A DNA stretch of 64,000 nucleotides from contig NZ_AMRI01000009.1 of NCBI RefSeq assembly GCF_000299915.1, forward strand, positions 62,001 to 126,000, given 5' to 3'. The stretch is from Gallaecimonas xiamenensis 3-C-1. Its GTDB lineage: Bacteria; Pseudomonadota; Gammaproteobacteria; Enterobacterales; Gallaecimonadaceae. Under the pieces are notes generated by a model. That model was given only the letters and a program-made list of their open reading frames with translations, had not been told where the DNA came from and made no database searches. Positions 1 through 9,248 of the stretch are shown in pieces (within the stretch, counting starts at the first letter, position 1; each line of letters opens with the position of its first letter). Position numbers and translations under genes: made by a program.

Positions 1-2589
1 CAGGGCGGTGAACTGGCCCTTGCGGTTATAGGAAAAATGCAGGGTTTCGCCGTTGGCCCGCTCCGTGGCAATACGCTGGCCGGCGGCGTCGTAGCGGTGG
101 TGCTGGGCGTAACCGTCCTGGTGATCGGCAATGACATTGCCGTTGGCGTCGTATTCCCAGCGCAAGGTGCGATGGCGGTTGGCCGCTTCGGTGATCTGGC
201 CGGCGGCGTCGTAGCGGAACCGGGTAATGCCTTCTGGGGTGCTTTCCTTGAGCAGGCGCCCGAACGGGTCTCGCTCGAAGTGGATGTCGATGCCGTCGCC
301 GCTGGCTGCGTCGGTAACGGCCCTGCTGGTACACAGATGGCCGGCGGCGTCGTACTGGTAGCGGGTCAGGCGGCCGTCAAACCCCACTTCTTCGACCAGC
401 CTTTCCTTGAGATCGTATTTGAGGCGGTAGTGCTCGCCCATTTCATTGACCAGGCCAACCAGGTTGCGCTCGCCGTCGTAGCGGTAGGCCAGGCTGCTGC
501 CGTCGGGGTTGGTGCGGCGCGTCACCTGGCTAAGGCCGTCGTATTCGTAGCGGGTAACGCCGCCTTTGGCGTCTTTGATGGCCGCAATCAGCCCCAGGGG
601 GCTGTACTGGTAGTGCCGCTGGCTGCCGTCGCTGTCGGTGATGGCGACGACCCTGTCCTGCTCGTCATATTGGTAGCGGGTGTGCAAGGACTCCCCTTGC
701 TGCACCAGCACCAGGCGCTGGGCATGGTCGTAATGGAACTGGCTGCTCAGGCCCATGGGGTCCTGCACGGCGCTGAGTTTGCCGTAGGGGTTCCAAAGAT
801 AGCGGGTGCTGTTGCCCAAAGGGTCGGTGACGCTGCCGACAAGGCCGGCGGCGTTGTAGCTGTAGAGGGTGCTGTTGCCCAAGGGGTCGGTGCTGGAGAG
901 CACCTGGCCCTTGTCGTTGTAGCGGCGCCGCCAGCAATGGCCGGCCGGGGTGGAGATGCTATCGGGCAGGCCCTGGTCGTTGTAACCAATACGGTACTGG
1001 CCGCCGGCCATGTCGGTTTTATCGGTAAGGCGACCCTGCCGGTCGTAACCGAACAGTTCGGCGCGCTTGGCAAGGCCGGCGCTGGGGTGTTCGACCCGGG
1101 TCAACAACCCCTTGGCGTCGTACTGGTAGCGGGTTTCGCTCCCTTCCTGGTCCTTGTGGTAGACCGGCAGGCCCCGTTGGTTGAAACGGTAGACTTCGAC
1201 ACCGCCCCTGGTGTCGGTAACGGCAACCCCCAGCCCGTCCGGGTCCCAGGCAAAGCGGTAGTTGTAGGTATCCTGGCCATCGATGGGATCGCCCCACTGG
1301 TGGACGCAGCGCCCTTGGTGGCCGGGTTTATCCCAGCGAAAATGAAAGCTGTAGCCGCTTTTGAGGGTGCGCTTGGCAATGACGTGCTTGTGATACTGGT
1401 ACAGCTCGGCATGGCCATGGGCGTCTTCGGCCCTTACCAGGTTCCCTTGCTGGTCGTAGCTGAAGCGCGCCAATACCTGGCGCTGGCCGTCCTGGCTTTG
1501 GCGCCTGACCTCGGCAATGCGCTGGCAGGGGGAAGGGATAAAGTGCAGCTTGTCCCCCAGGCTGGACTCGATGACCGCCAGGCGCCGGCCCTGGTAATGA
1601 AAGCGGTGGCTGTTGCCGTAGCCGTCGCAGATCTTCACCAGTTGTGGGTCAAGCTGGCCGGCCTGGCGGCAAAAATGGCGTTGTATGCCGCCGGGAGCCC
1701 CGTAAGGGGTCAATATCCAAAGACCTTTGCCCTGGCGCCGCAGGCTGAGCTTCTCTACGACGTTATGGCTGCTTTGCCCTTCCTGAGGCAGGGGCAGGGT
1801 TACCACCCGGCCTTCGCCATCGTGGAGCCGCACCTGCTGGCGGTGCGGTACGATTTCCAAATGCTCGCTGAGGCTGTGGGTCCAACCATACCCCAGGCCT
1901 ATGTCATGGGGGTTGGAGCTGCGGTAGGTGCGCTCAAAGGTCAGGGGCAGGGGCCCGTCCACGACACCGTCGGTGAGGGTCAGCAGCTCTTCACCTGTTT
2001 TGAGGTTGATCGGTTCGCCACCGGTGCAGGTGGTGGCGTTGTTTTGGGTCGGGGTACCGCTTTCGGTGGTGCCGGTACCGTCGCTCTGTTCCCCACTTTC
2101 GCTTTTGGCAGCGGCGGCTTGTTTGGGCGCTGGCGCTTCCTGGGAGGAGGGTGCAGGGGCTGCCTGGGGGGCTGGGGCGTTCGCACTTTGTCCCTGGGTT
2201 GCACTGCGTGGTTGGTCGCTGCCGGCCTCGGCCTGTGCCCCGGCAGCGCCTGCGCTGCTGGGGTGGCTGTTTTGTACCGCACCGTCCAGGGTGTTGTCGG
2301 TGCAAAAGGCGTAGATGTCCCCCCGTTCCAGGGCGCTCAGCAGGTTGTGGTGGATCTGGGTGTCACAGAGGTCATAGAGGTTTTGGGGGGAGTAGGGATC
2401 GCGCCAGAAGTTGAGCAACTGCTGCTGGCTATAGGGGCTGAGCCTGTCCAGCAATTGGCTGTAGCCGCCCCGCTGCGCCTGGCCGTGCCCACCCAGGCGA
2501 TTGATGTCCGAGGCATTGTCCCTGTGGGCAAAAACGTAGGTATTGCCCAGGGTGTCGTTGACTTCTATGGCGGAGAATAACGAGCGCAT
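1..2589 (-). CDS. Rhs-family YD-repeat protein (3' end outside window)
   Basis: Reading in from 2589 gives 863 open codons that run off the left edge, so the variable C-terminal toxin tip cannot be seen. The N-terminus (MRSLFSAIEVNDTLG) is followed by a low-complexity Ala/Pro/Gln/Ser stretch at about residues 105-165. A DUF6531-like Rhs core entry then follows (GGEPINLKTGEELL, FERTYRSS), and then many YD repeats such as RYDAAG, RYQYDAKG and RYEYDG. Rhs proteins form a hollow shell around a C-terminal effector and usually serve in interbacterial competition, often through a type VI or other secretion route. No VgrG, PAAR or immunity gene is in the window; immunity would lie beyond the left edge. 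The ATG at 2589 has no close Shine-Dalgarno; see the overlapping mini-ORF. Confidence 0.9.
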   Translation of the reverse strand, partial: MRSLFSAIEVNDTLGNTYVFAHRDNASDINRLGGHGQAQRGGYSQLLDRLSPYSQQQLLNFWRDPYSPQNLYDLCDTQIHHNLLSALERGDIYAFCTDNTLDGAVQNSHPSSAGAAGAQAEAGSDQPRSATQGQSANAPAPQAAPAPSSQEAPAPKQAAAAKSESGEQSDGTGTTESGTPTQNNATTCTGGEPINLKTGEELLTLTDGVVDGPLPLTFERTYRSSNPHDIGLGYGWTHSLSEHLEIVPHRQQVRLHDGEGRVVTLPLPQEGQSSHNVVEKLSLRRQGKGLWILTPYGAPGGIQRHFCRQAGQLDPQLVKICDGYGNSHRFHYQGRRLAVIESSLGDKLHFIPSPCQRIAEVRRQSQDGQRQVLARFSYDQQGNLVRAEDAHGHAELYQYHKHVIAKRTLKSGYSFHFRWDKPGHQGRCVHQWGDPIDGQDTYNYRFAWDPDGLGVAVTDTRGGVEVYRFNQRGLPVYHKDQEGSETRYQYDAKGLLTRVEHPSAGLAKRAELFGYDRQGRLTDKTDMAGGQYRIGYNDQGLPDSISTPAGHCWRRRYNDKGQVLSSTDPLGNSTLYSYNAAGLVGSVTDPLGNSTRYLWNPYGKLSAVQDPMGLSSQFHYDHAQRLVLVQQGESLHTRYQYDEQDRVVAITDSDGSQRHYQYSPLGLIAAIKDAKGGVTRYEYDGLSQVTRRTNPDGSSLAYRYDGERNLVGLVNEMGEHYRLKYDLKERLVEEVGFDGRLTRYQYDAAGHLCTSRAVTDAASGDGIDIHFERDPFGRLLKESTPEGITRFRYDAAGQITEAANRHRTLRWEYDANGNVIADHQDGYAQHHRYDAAGQRIATERANGETLHFSYNRKGQFTAL

Positions 2590-2609
2590 CCGTGCGATTC
2601 CGTGGTCAT
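2565..2609 (-). other. 14-codon mini-ORF with strong RBS overlapping the Rhs start
   Basis: AGGAGG lies a few bases before an ATG at 2609, the best ribosome binding site in the region. That frame reads MTTESHGCARYSPP and stops at 2565, while the Rhs frame opens at 2589 inside it. The Rhs frame has no other ATG, GTG or TTG before its upstream stop. Either a translated leader peptide is coupled to rhs, or a one-base indel has separated the original start from the Rhs frame. Confidence 0.5.
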
Positions 2610-2696
2610 TAACCTCCTGAAACTAGCCTCGGGCCGCCAGGCCTTGAAGGGCTTATCTGACATGTCTTGATGCTTGGGTGCCAAGCTAGGCTTCGG

Positions 2697-4589
2697 TCAA
2701 TCGGCGCCCTGCAACGCCGCTTCCAGGCTCTCAGCCAACAGTTTGGGGCTCAGCAACTGCGGCAGCAGGTGGGGCTGGCCTTGTTGGTCGTACAGAACGT
2801 AAAGGGGCAGGGCGCTGCTGTTGAAACTGGCCAGATAACGGCCAACGGCGGGGTCTCGGTTGGTCCAGTTACCTTCAAGGTAAGTGATGTCGTAAAGGGC
2901 AAACAGGGCGCGGGTTTCTTCCCGCCCCAAGGTGGTGCTGGCGTTGACCTTGCAGGGGATACAGCCGTCGGCGGTGATGTTGACCAGCACAGGCCGGTGC
3001 TGGGCCAGGCGCTCTTTGAGGGTGGCCTCGTCAAAGGCCAGGGTGTCGGGTTGCTGCTGGGGTTTGAGGACGATTCCCAGCATCACGGCCAGCAGCGGCA
3101 GCCAGGCTAGGGCTTTTGCCAGTCGCCAAGGCAGCGGCCAAAGGCCGGTCGCTATTATCAAGGCTGCCAGCAGTAAAAAGGCCGGGCCTTCCAGGCCCTG
3201 TAATACCCAGAGCTGCCAAACGGCGCTGAGCAGCAGCAATAAGGCCAGCAACCGCTTGAAGGAATGGCTTGGTTTTGGCAGCCAGGGCGCTAGTGGCGCC
3301 AGCTTGTCCAGTAACACCATGGGCAAGGCAAGGCCCAGGCCCAGGGCCGAAGCCAGTGCCAACAGTGGCCAAAGGGCCAGGTCGGCCTTCAAAGCGGGCG
3401 CCAGCATCGCCACCCCAGGGCTGGCAAGCACCACCACCAGCACGCCGGCCAAGATGGGCTGATAGGCCAGGCCTTGTTGCATTAGGCGGCCTGGCAAAGG
3501 CTGCCGGCTGAGCAGTCGCCAACCCAGCAGGGCAAAGAGGCTGGCAAATATCGCCACCGGCAGCGGCGATTGCAGGTCCAGCCCCCCAGGGCCACCGCCC
3601 AGGTGCGACAGCCACCATAGCACCGCCAGGGCCCAGGTGCTGGCCAGCACGCCACCCAGGTAGGGCCAGCCCTGACCGGTTTTAAGATCAAGGGCTTTAA
3701 GGGCCACAACCGGAAACACGAAGGGCATGGCATTGAGCAGCAGGCCGGCGGCCAATGCCAGCAAAGCCAACGGCCAGAGCGGGCTTTGCCCTTCGGCCGG
3801 GTCAGGGGAGTTCATACCAACCAGCAGCGCTTGGTCCTGGGTGACCAGCAGCACCTGGGGAGCCTTGGGCGGCGCCTGGTAATGGGCGCTTTTGGGCAGG
3901 CTGACCAAAAGGGTATCGCCCTGCCACAACTGGCGGGGCAGGGCACCGCTTTTGACCAGATTGGGATTGGCGACGAAGACCCTGGGAGGCTGCCCGGACA
4001 GTTCGGGGACTTTCAGGGCGAAAGACACCAGATCCTGCTGGATCTCCATGCGCCCACGGCTGGGCAGGGGACGGGGCAGTTGTTGCCGTGCCTTGGCAAA
4101 AAAGCCCGAATGGTTGGCCTGTGCCTTGGGGCCGGCTTTCAGGGGGAGGGTTAACAGGGCGTCTTCGGCCAGGCATTGCTGCTGGCAAAGTTGCCAACTG
4201 GCTTTGACCATCAGCTCCAGGTCCTTGGCTTCCTTGGGCGGTGTCAGCTCCACCAGCAGGCTGTGGTCGTGGCGGTAGCCAAAATGGGTGATGCCGTCCT
4301 GGTCGATGGCGTCAGGAATGGGCCAATGAACAGGGCCAATCTGCCAGCCTTTAGGTAGCTGCCAGTCAAGGCTGGTGGCCTGGCCATTGTCACCGGGATT
4401 TTGCCAAAGGCTGTACCAGCCGGCCTCTGGTTGCAGCTGCACGGCCACCCAGAATGGCTGGCCCGGGGTAAATTGCGACAGCTCCGCCTTCAGTTCCACC
4501 TGCATGTGGGGACGGCTGATGGGCTCGGCCCTGGCCAGCAGGCTGGTCATTATCAGCAGGGCTGCCAACAGCAGCTGTCCGGGGCGCAT
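2697..4589 (-). CDS. ScsB/DsbD-like thiol-disulfide protein lacking the membrane cysteines
   Basis: The 630-residue product has a signal peptide (about 1-20), a periplasmic DsbD-alpha-like domain with a Cys pair at about C135/C139 (QLCQQQC), a polytopic membrane domain (about 270-510) and a C-terminal thioredoxin fold with C543-I-P-C546. Such proteins carry electrons from cytoplasmic thioredoxin across the inner membrane to periplasmic partners. The two transmembrane cysteines that do this are absent: the usual MPCVFP reads MPFVFP (F290) and the usual TPCTAP region reads SPGVAM (G392). The thioredoxin motif is also altered (DGCIPC for DWCxxC). The start at 4589 was chosen because AAGGA precedes it and a signal peptide follows directly; a 20-codon upstream extension is open but has no support. 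Cross-membrane transfer is therefore doubtful. Confidence 0.85.
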   Translation of the reverse strand: MRPGQLLLAALLIMTSLLARAEPISRPHMQVELKAELSQFTPGQPFWVAVQLQPEAGWYSLWQNPGDNGQATSLDWQLPKGWQIGPVHWPIPDAIDQDGITHFGYRHDHSLLVELTPPKEAKDLELMVKASWQLCQQQCLAEDALLTLPLKAGPKAQANHSGFFAKARQQLPRPLPSRGRMEIQQDLVSFALKVPELSGQPPRVFVANPNLVKSGALPRQLWQGDTLLVSLPKSAHYQAPPKAPQVLLVTQDQALLVGMNSPDPAEGQSPLWPLALLALAAGLLLNAMPFVFPVVALKALDLKTGQGWPYLGGVLASTWALAVLWWLSHLGGGPGGLDLQSPLPVAIFASLFALLGWRLLSRQPLPGRLMQQGLAYQPILAGVLVVVLASPGVAMLAPALKADLALWPLLALASALGLGLALPMVLLDKLAPLAPWLPKPSHSFKRLLALLLLLSAVWQLWVLQGLEGPAFLLLAALIIATGLWPLPWRLAKALAWLPLLAVMLGIVLKPQQQPDTLAFDEATLKERLAQHRPVLVNITADGCIPCKVNASTTLGREETRALFALYDITYLEGNWTNRDPAVGRYLASFNSSALPLYVLYDQQGQPHLLPQLLSPKLLAESLEAALQGAD

Positions 4590-4730
4590 GGCATGTCCTT
4601 GATGATGGGCTTTGGCCTCGAGCATAACCCAGGGGCCGGTCGGCACCAAGGTTGGCAGCGGTGTTTCGGCTGCCCGGGTTGGGCGGTGCAGATTTCTATA
4701 ACAATTTGAATGTTATTGGCTTTTTCAGAT

Positions 4731-4764
4731 TCGTCATGGCTTTGTCACAAAGGCTTTCTAGGAT
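4731..4764 (+). promoter_or_regulatory. Pho box and -10 element upstream of phoA
   Basis: Two 7-bp direct repeats, TCGTCAT (4731-4737) and TTGTCAC (4742-4748), are separated by 4 bp, giving the 11-bp period of a PhoB box (consensus CTGTCAT). A TAGGAT -10-like hexamer begins 10 bp after the box, the usual geometry when PhoB replaces a -35 element. This predicts activation of the phosphatase gene by PhoB under phosphate starvation. Confidence 0.7.
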
Positions 4765-4791
4765 AGGTCTTTTTCCTGCAACCGGTAGTCG

Positions 4792-6204
4792 ATGATGTCC
4801 TTTCGCTCCCTTTCCCTGCTTTCCCTTGCCCTCGCCGGCGTTCTGCAAAGTGCCTATGCCGCTTCGGCAGCGGACCTCTTTGACCGCAGCGCCAAAGGCA
4901 ATCTCAGCGAAAAGGGCGGTGCCCGCCGCCTTAATACCGATATGACCGAGGCCCTGCGTGCCGCCTTGGTCAAAGGTCCCGTCCACAACGTGATCCTCTT
5001 TATCGGCGACGGCATGGGAGATTCGGAGATCACCCTGGCCCGCAACTACGCCGAAGGCGCCGGCGGTTACTTCAAAGGCATCGACGCTCTGCCCATCACC
5101 GGCCAGTACAGCCACTATTCCCTGGACAAGGCCAGCGGCAAGCCCAACTACGTGACCGACTCCGCCGCTTCGGCCACCGCCTGGTCCACCGGCACCAAGT
5201 CCTACAACGGCGCCATCGGCGTCGATATTCATGAAAAGGCCCATCCGTCCCTGCTCAAACTGGCCAAGGCAGCAGGTAAGGCCACCGGCAACGTCACCAC
5301 CGCCGAAATTCAGGACGCCACCCCGGCGGCCCAGTATGCCAACGTCACCCAGCGAAAATGCTACAGCCCGGCCCTCACCCAGCAACTGTGCCCGTCCAAC
5401 GCCCTGAAAAACGGCGGCAAGGGTTCCATCACCGAACAGCTGCTCGACGCCAGGGCCGACCTGACGTTGGGAGGCGGCTTTGCGTCCTTCAACGAACTGG
5501 CCCAAGCCGGTGATTGGGCCGGCCAGAGCCTGCTGGCCCAGGCCAAGGCCAGGGGCTACCAGGTGGTGCGTGACAAGGCGGCCCTGGCTGCGGTCAGCCA
5601 TGCCGACCACAGTGCCCCCTTGCTGGGGTTGTTCAGCGACGGCCATATGCCGGTTGGTTGGACCGGACCCAAGGCCAGTTACCATGGCAACCTCAAGGGC
5701 GAACCGGTGACCTGCAAGGCCAATCCTGAGCACAAGGCCTCCATGCCGGCCCTGGCCGAGATGACTGAAAAGGCCATCAGCCTGCTAAAGGGCAATCCCA
5801 AAGGCTTTTTCCTGCAAGTGGAAAGCGCCTCTATCGACAAACAGAACCACGCCGCCAACCCCTGTGGGCAAATCGGTGAAACCGTGGCCCTGGACCAGGC
5901 GGTGCAAAAGGCCCTGGCCTTTGCCAAGGCCGACGGCCACACCCTGGTGATTGTCACCGCCGACCACGCCCATACCAGCCAAATCGTGTCCCTGGACACC
6001 AAGGCACCGGGCCTGACTCAGACCCTGCGCACCACCGAAGGGGGCTTGATGGCGGTGAGCTACGGTACCGCCGAAGAGGGCAGCATGGGCCATACCGGTA
6101 CCCAGCTGCGGGTCGCCGCCTACGGCCCTGGCGCCGCCAATGTCATGGGGTTGACCGACCAGACCGATCTTTTCTTTACCATCAGCGCCGCCCTCGGCCT
6201 TTAA
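4792..6204 (+). CDS. phoA: alkaline phosphatase, PhoA type
   Basis: The 470-residue product begins with a Sec signal peptide (about 1-23, ending AYA). It carries the metal-binding IGDGMGDSE segment (about 71-79), the nucleophile Ser124 in [10 protein letters not shown] and the late ligand motif [11 protein letters not shown]. The paired cysteines around RKCY...QLCPSNAL match the E. coli enzyme, so a periplasmic disulfide-stabilised dimer that hydrolyses phosphate monoesters is expected. The start is ATGATG at 4792/4795 with only a weak RBS. The Pho box just upstream and the terminator just downstream make it a one-gene phosphate-starvation unit. Confidence 0.95.
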   Translation: MMSFRSLSLLSLALAGVLQSAYAASAADLFDRSAKGNLSEKGGARRLNTDMTEALRAALVKGPVHNVILFIGDGMGDSEITLARNYAEGAGGYFKGIDALPITGQYSHYSLDKASGKPNYVTDSAASATAWSTGTKSYNGAIGVDIHEKAHPSLLKLAKAAGKATGNVTTAEIQDATPAAQYANVTQRKCYSPALTQQLCPSNALKNGGKGSITEQLLDARADLTLGGGFASFNELAQAGDWAGQSLLAQAKARGYQVVRDKAALAAVSHADHSAPLLGLFSDGHMPVGWTGPKASYHGNLKGEPVTCKANPEHKASMPALAEMTEKAISLLKGNPKGFFLQVESASIDKQNHAANPCGQIGETVALDQAVQKALAFAKADGHTLVIVTADHAHTSQIVSLDTKAPGLTQTLRTTEGGLMAVSYGTAEEGSMGHTGTQLRVAAYGPGAANVMGLTDQTDLFFTISAALGL

Positions 6205-6216
6205 CCGGGCCGCTTG

Positions 6217-6247
6217 AAAAAGGGAGCCGGCAGGCTCCTTTTTTTTG
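6217..6247 (+). terminator. intrinsic terminator after phoA
   Basis: The stem GGAGCC / GGCTCC with a GGCA loop is followed by a run of eight T. It starts 13 bp after the phoA stop. Confidence 0.85.
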
Positions 6248-6404
6248 CCTAATACACCGGCCAGGGCGCGGCCTGGCTGGCTTTGCCGCAAGGGCAGGGC
6301 CAGGTTGTTGTCCGGCCCTGCCGCTTTGGGTTTGAGATCTGCCTAAAGGATCATGATAATGGGCCGCCTTTCCTACATGGACGAAACGTACGCGGTAGCA
6401 GGTC

Positions 6405-8306
6405 ATGGAAGCACTTCATCTTATTCTTACCCTCTTTGTCATTGGCATGTCGATTTTCAGCCTGATCTCCTATTCCAGCCGGCGGGCCGACAGCCGCGCC
6501 TCAAGGGAGCAGTTGCTGGCTAAGGACAAGCACCATCGGTTGCTGACCCAAGAAGAACAGCAGCTTATCGCCGAGCTGGACAAGGCCGACTGGCAAAGTA
6601 CCCACCAACAGGTGTTCTACCTCAAGGGAGAGTATCTGGGCCATGGCCTGGAAGGCGGTGAGATGCACCGCACCATAGGGGGGGTGGAAGTGGTGTTGCC
6701 CTTCGACGCTCTCAACCACGTGACCGAAGACAACCTGGCGGAAGTGGTGAACACCGACGGCAAGAAGATGCTGGTGGTGAGCCTGAACGACAGTTTTACC
6801 CTGGCCGGCGGCAAGGCCGACCAAGCCGCCCGCGAGGTCTCCAACGAGCGCTGGCAACAAGGGGCTGTCGGGGTACTGAATGACGACAGCGAGTTGCCGG
6901 AAGAATGGCAGGTCAAGGTGCTGAGCAGCCGCCAGGAAAGCCTGGAGGAAAGGCAGCTGCGTTATTCGCCCAGTTGGAAGATAGTGACCGCCCTGCTGCT
7001 GGCCGCCAGCCTGGCCTGTCTGGCCTGGAGTAACGATGACCCCCTGTTCTGGGGTATCCCGGCCCTGGTGTTCTTGGCCCTGGCCCTTTGGGCCTACAGC
7101 CGCAAAAGGGCATTGCCGGAACCGCTGAAGGTCAACTATGTCGAAGGGGTGCTGCGCAAGGTCAACGGCTTTTACCTGGTCGGCAACATGGAGGCCTATG
7201 TGCCCCCCGAGTGGCACGAAAGCAAGCTGCTGACCGGCCAGATCGAACGCTTCGAGATGCGTACCGACCATCAGCTGATGCAGGTGCCGCGCCTGGGCTT
7301 GACTCACAAGCCCAAGAAGCCGGCAGCCTGGGTCCATCACCTGGTATTGGGCTTGACCGCCTTGGTGATGCTGGGTTTGGGTCTTATCAATTTCAGCTCC
7401 CCCAAGGCCGATCTATTCTACAGCTGGCACTGGCTGATGGGCACCGAAGCGACCAACTACCACAGCCTTGCCGAGCTGAAAGCCAAGCCGCCGGCGGTTG
7501 GCGATTGGGTCTACCTGCGCGGAAAGGCCCGTTGCTGGGGCCGCTATGGGTACAGTGGCAGTCCCTGCGAGACCCTGCTGTTCGGGGCTCCCGAGGACCT
7601 GGGGCCGTTACCCGAGGCGTCTGCGGCCTGGCGCGAACTGCTGGAAAGCCAATGGTTTGAAAAAGCCAGCCTGAGCAGTTCAGAGCAGCTGTATCTGACC
7701 ATGCTGGCCGTTCAGAGTGGCCGCCACTTTGACCCCAGTAGCCTTCGAACCCTGACCGATCCCAACAAACTGGTGCTGCTGGTAGAGCGGGCCTGTGCCA
7801 GCGGCTGCGACTACGCCACCCAGACCCTGACCGAGCTGATGGACGAAGACTGGTCGACACTGCTGGAAAAGGCCCGTAAAGGCGAACTGGAGCCGGTGCT
7901 ATTGAACAGCAGCAGAGCGGCACAGGTCTCGCGTAGCCTCGATAACGAAGCCGACACCGAGATGCGGCAACTGGCCAACCAAAGCTGGCACCAGCTCGAA
8001 GGGAAGGCCTCTTTGGGCCAGCTGCTGGAAGTGTGGCCTTCGCCCCTTTATTGGCCGACCGAGACCGCCGCCAGCGACTACCAGAGCTACCTGGCCCTGA
8101 AAAAGATGGCCGGTCCCGAAGGGCAGGAAAGCATAGCGGTGCCGGCCGTAGTTATTGCCAACGGCGAGCGCCTGGTGCTTGATAGCGGCTACTACATGGA
8201 CAGGCCTTGGCCTTTCCTCAGCGGCGGCCTCTATCTGGCGCTCAGCGCCTTATTGGCCCTGTGCCAACTACTGTTGGCCTGGCGAGGGGCTCGCAGGCAA
8301 GGTTGA
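6405..8306 (+). CDS. IgaA-family membrane protein (putative Rcs regulator)
   Basis: The 633-residue product resembles IgaA/YrfF/UmoB. It has an N-terminal membrane segment (about 4-23), a cytoplasmic region with the DALNHVTEDNLAE / GKKMLVVSLND block, a two-helix membrane pair (about 198-232), a second cytoplasmic block, a further membrane helix (about 312-330), a large periplasmic domain with Cys pairs (RCWGR..SPCE and ACASGCD) and a last membrane helix near the C-terminus. In enterobacteria IgaA restrains the Rcs envelope-stress phosphorelay through RcsD. Enterobacterial IgaA is about 710 residues, so this one is shorter. No Rcs genes are in the window, so the regulatory role is inferred from the family alone. 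Confidence 0.75.
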   Translation: MEALHLILTLFVIGMSIFSLISYSSRRADSRASREQLLAKDKHHRLLTQEEQQLIAELDKADWQSTHQQVFYLKGEYLGHGLEGGEMHRTIGGVEVVLPFDALNHVTEDNLAEVVNTDGKKMLVVSLNDSFTLAGGKADQAAREVSNERWQQGAVGVLNDDSELPEEWQVKVLSSRQESLEERQLRYSPSWKIVTALLLAASLACLAWSNDDPLFWGIPALVFLALALWAYSRKRALPEPLKVNYVEGVLRKVNGFYLVGNMEAYVPPEWHESKLLTGQIERFEMRTDHQLMQVPRLGLTHKPKKPAAWVHHLVLGLTALVMLGLGLINFSSPKADLFYSWHWLMGTEATNYHSLAELKAKPPAVGDWVYLRGKARCWGRYGYSGSPCETLLFGAPEDLGPLPEASAAWRELLESQWFEKASLSSSEQLYLTMLAVQSGRHFDPSSLRTLTDPNKLVLLVERACASGCDYATQTLTELMDEDWSTLLEKARKGELEPVLLNSSRAAQVSRSLDNEADTEMRQLANQSWHQLEGKASLGQLLEVWPSPLYWPTETAASDYQSYLALKKMAGPEGQESIAVPAVVIANGERLVLDSGYYMDRPWPFLSGGLYLALSALLALCQLLLAWRGARRQG

Positions 8307-8308
8307 AT

Positions 8309-8333
8309 AAAAGGCGCCGTCGGCGCCTTTTTT
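8309..8333 (+). terminator. intrinsic terminator after igaA-like gene
   Basis: GGCGCC (8313-8318) and GGCGCC (8322-8327) flank GTC and are followed by six T. An A-tract precedes the stem. Confidence 0.9.
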
Positions 8334-8405
8334 CTATCAAGTCCATGGCTCGACAGGACTTTTTCAGACAAGGGCGATAAGCTGGGAAGGTCAAAGGAGT
8401 TCGGC

Positions 8406-9248
8406 ATGCTCAAAGAAGAATTCGATTACCTGTCCAACCTCACCCAACTGGTGATGGACTACCTGGTGACCTACGGTTTTCAGCTGCTGGGGGCACTGTT
8501 TGTTCTCTTCCTTGGTTGGATGTTGTCGGCCTGGGTGGGGCGCTCGGTGCAGCGCCTGGGCGACAGCCGCCAGTGGGACCAGACCCTGGTGCGCTTTTTT
8601 GCCAACCTGGGCCGGATCATGGTGCTGGGTATTTTCGTGGTGATCGCCGCCGGTAAAATCGGTATCACCATCAGCCCTCTCATCGCCGCCATCGGCGCCG
8701 CCACCTTCGGGCTGAGTCTCGCCTTGCAGGGGCCGGTGTCCAACTATGGGGCCGGCATCGCCCTTATCCTGACCCGCCCCTATGCGGTGGGAGACACCCT
8801 GGAATTGCTGGGCCAGGCCGGCCAGGTGGACTCAGTTACCCTGGGCCAAACGGTGCTGGTAACCGAAGACGGCGAGCACATCCACATTCCCAACCGCAAG
8901 GTGCTGGGAGAGATCTTCCAAAACTCCAAGGGCCACAAGCTGGTGGAAACCACCTTGCTGTTACCCCCCGATGCCGACCCCGAACTGGCCATTGCCGCCG
9001 TTGAGGCCCTGCTGGCCCAGCGGCAGCAGGACGATGCTCCCAGGGCCCAGGTGGGCATAGACGCCTTTACGCCCTTAGGGGTGCAGCTGGTGGTGCGCAG
9101 CTGGCTGGACACGGCCCGCTACCACCAGGCCCGGCTGGCACTGAATCTGAGCCTTTATCGCTGCCTCAAAGCAGCCGGCATGACGCCGGCCAGCCCGGGC
9201 GGCCTGCTGGCCTTGAGCCAGCACCTCAACACAAAAGGAGACGCCTGA
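8406..9248 (+). CDS. small-conductance mechanosensitive channel, MscS family
   Basis: The 280-residue product matches the compact MscS architecture: three N-terminal membrane helices, the pore helix with the Gly/Ala-rich AAIGAATFGLSLALQGP segment, and the cytoplasmic beta and alpha/beta vestibule (RPYAVGDTLELLG, IPNRKVLGEIFQN). MscS forms a heptameric inner-membrane pore that opens on hypo-osmotic shock. AAAGGAG precedes the ATG. The stop codon overlaps the start of the lipoprotein gene by one base, so the two are likely co-translated. Confidence 0.92.
   Translation: MLKEEFDYLSNLTQLVMDYLVTYGFQLLGALFVLFLGWMLSAWVGRSVQRLGDSRQWDQTLVRFFANLGRIMVLGIFVVIAAGKIGITISPLIAAIGAATFGLSLALQGPVSNYGAGIALILTRPYAVGDTLELLGQAGQVDSVTLGQTVLVTEDGEHIHIPNRKVLGEIFQNSKGHKLVETTLLLPPDADPELAIAAVEALLAQRQQDDAPRAQVGIDAFTPLGVQLVVRSWLDTARYHQARLALNLSLYRCLKAAGMTPASPGGLLALSQHLNTKGDA

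Noticed and set aside
37-2580. 847-codon open frame on the plus strand opposite rhs
   Set aside because: It is a GC-rich shadow. The minus strand carries clear Rhs/YD repeats, and the plus-strand product is a low-complexity Val/Ala/Gly string without domains.
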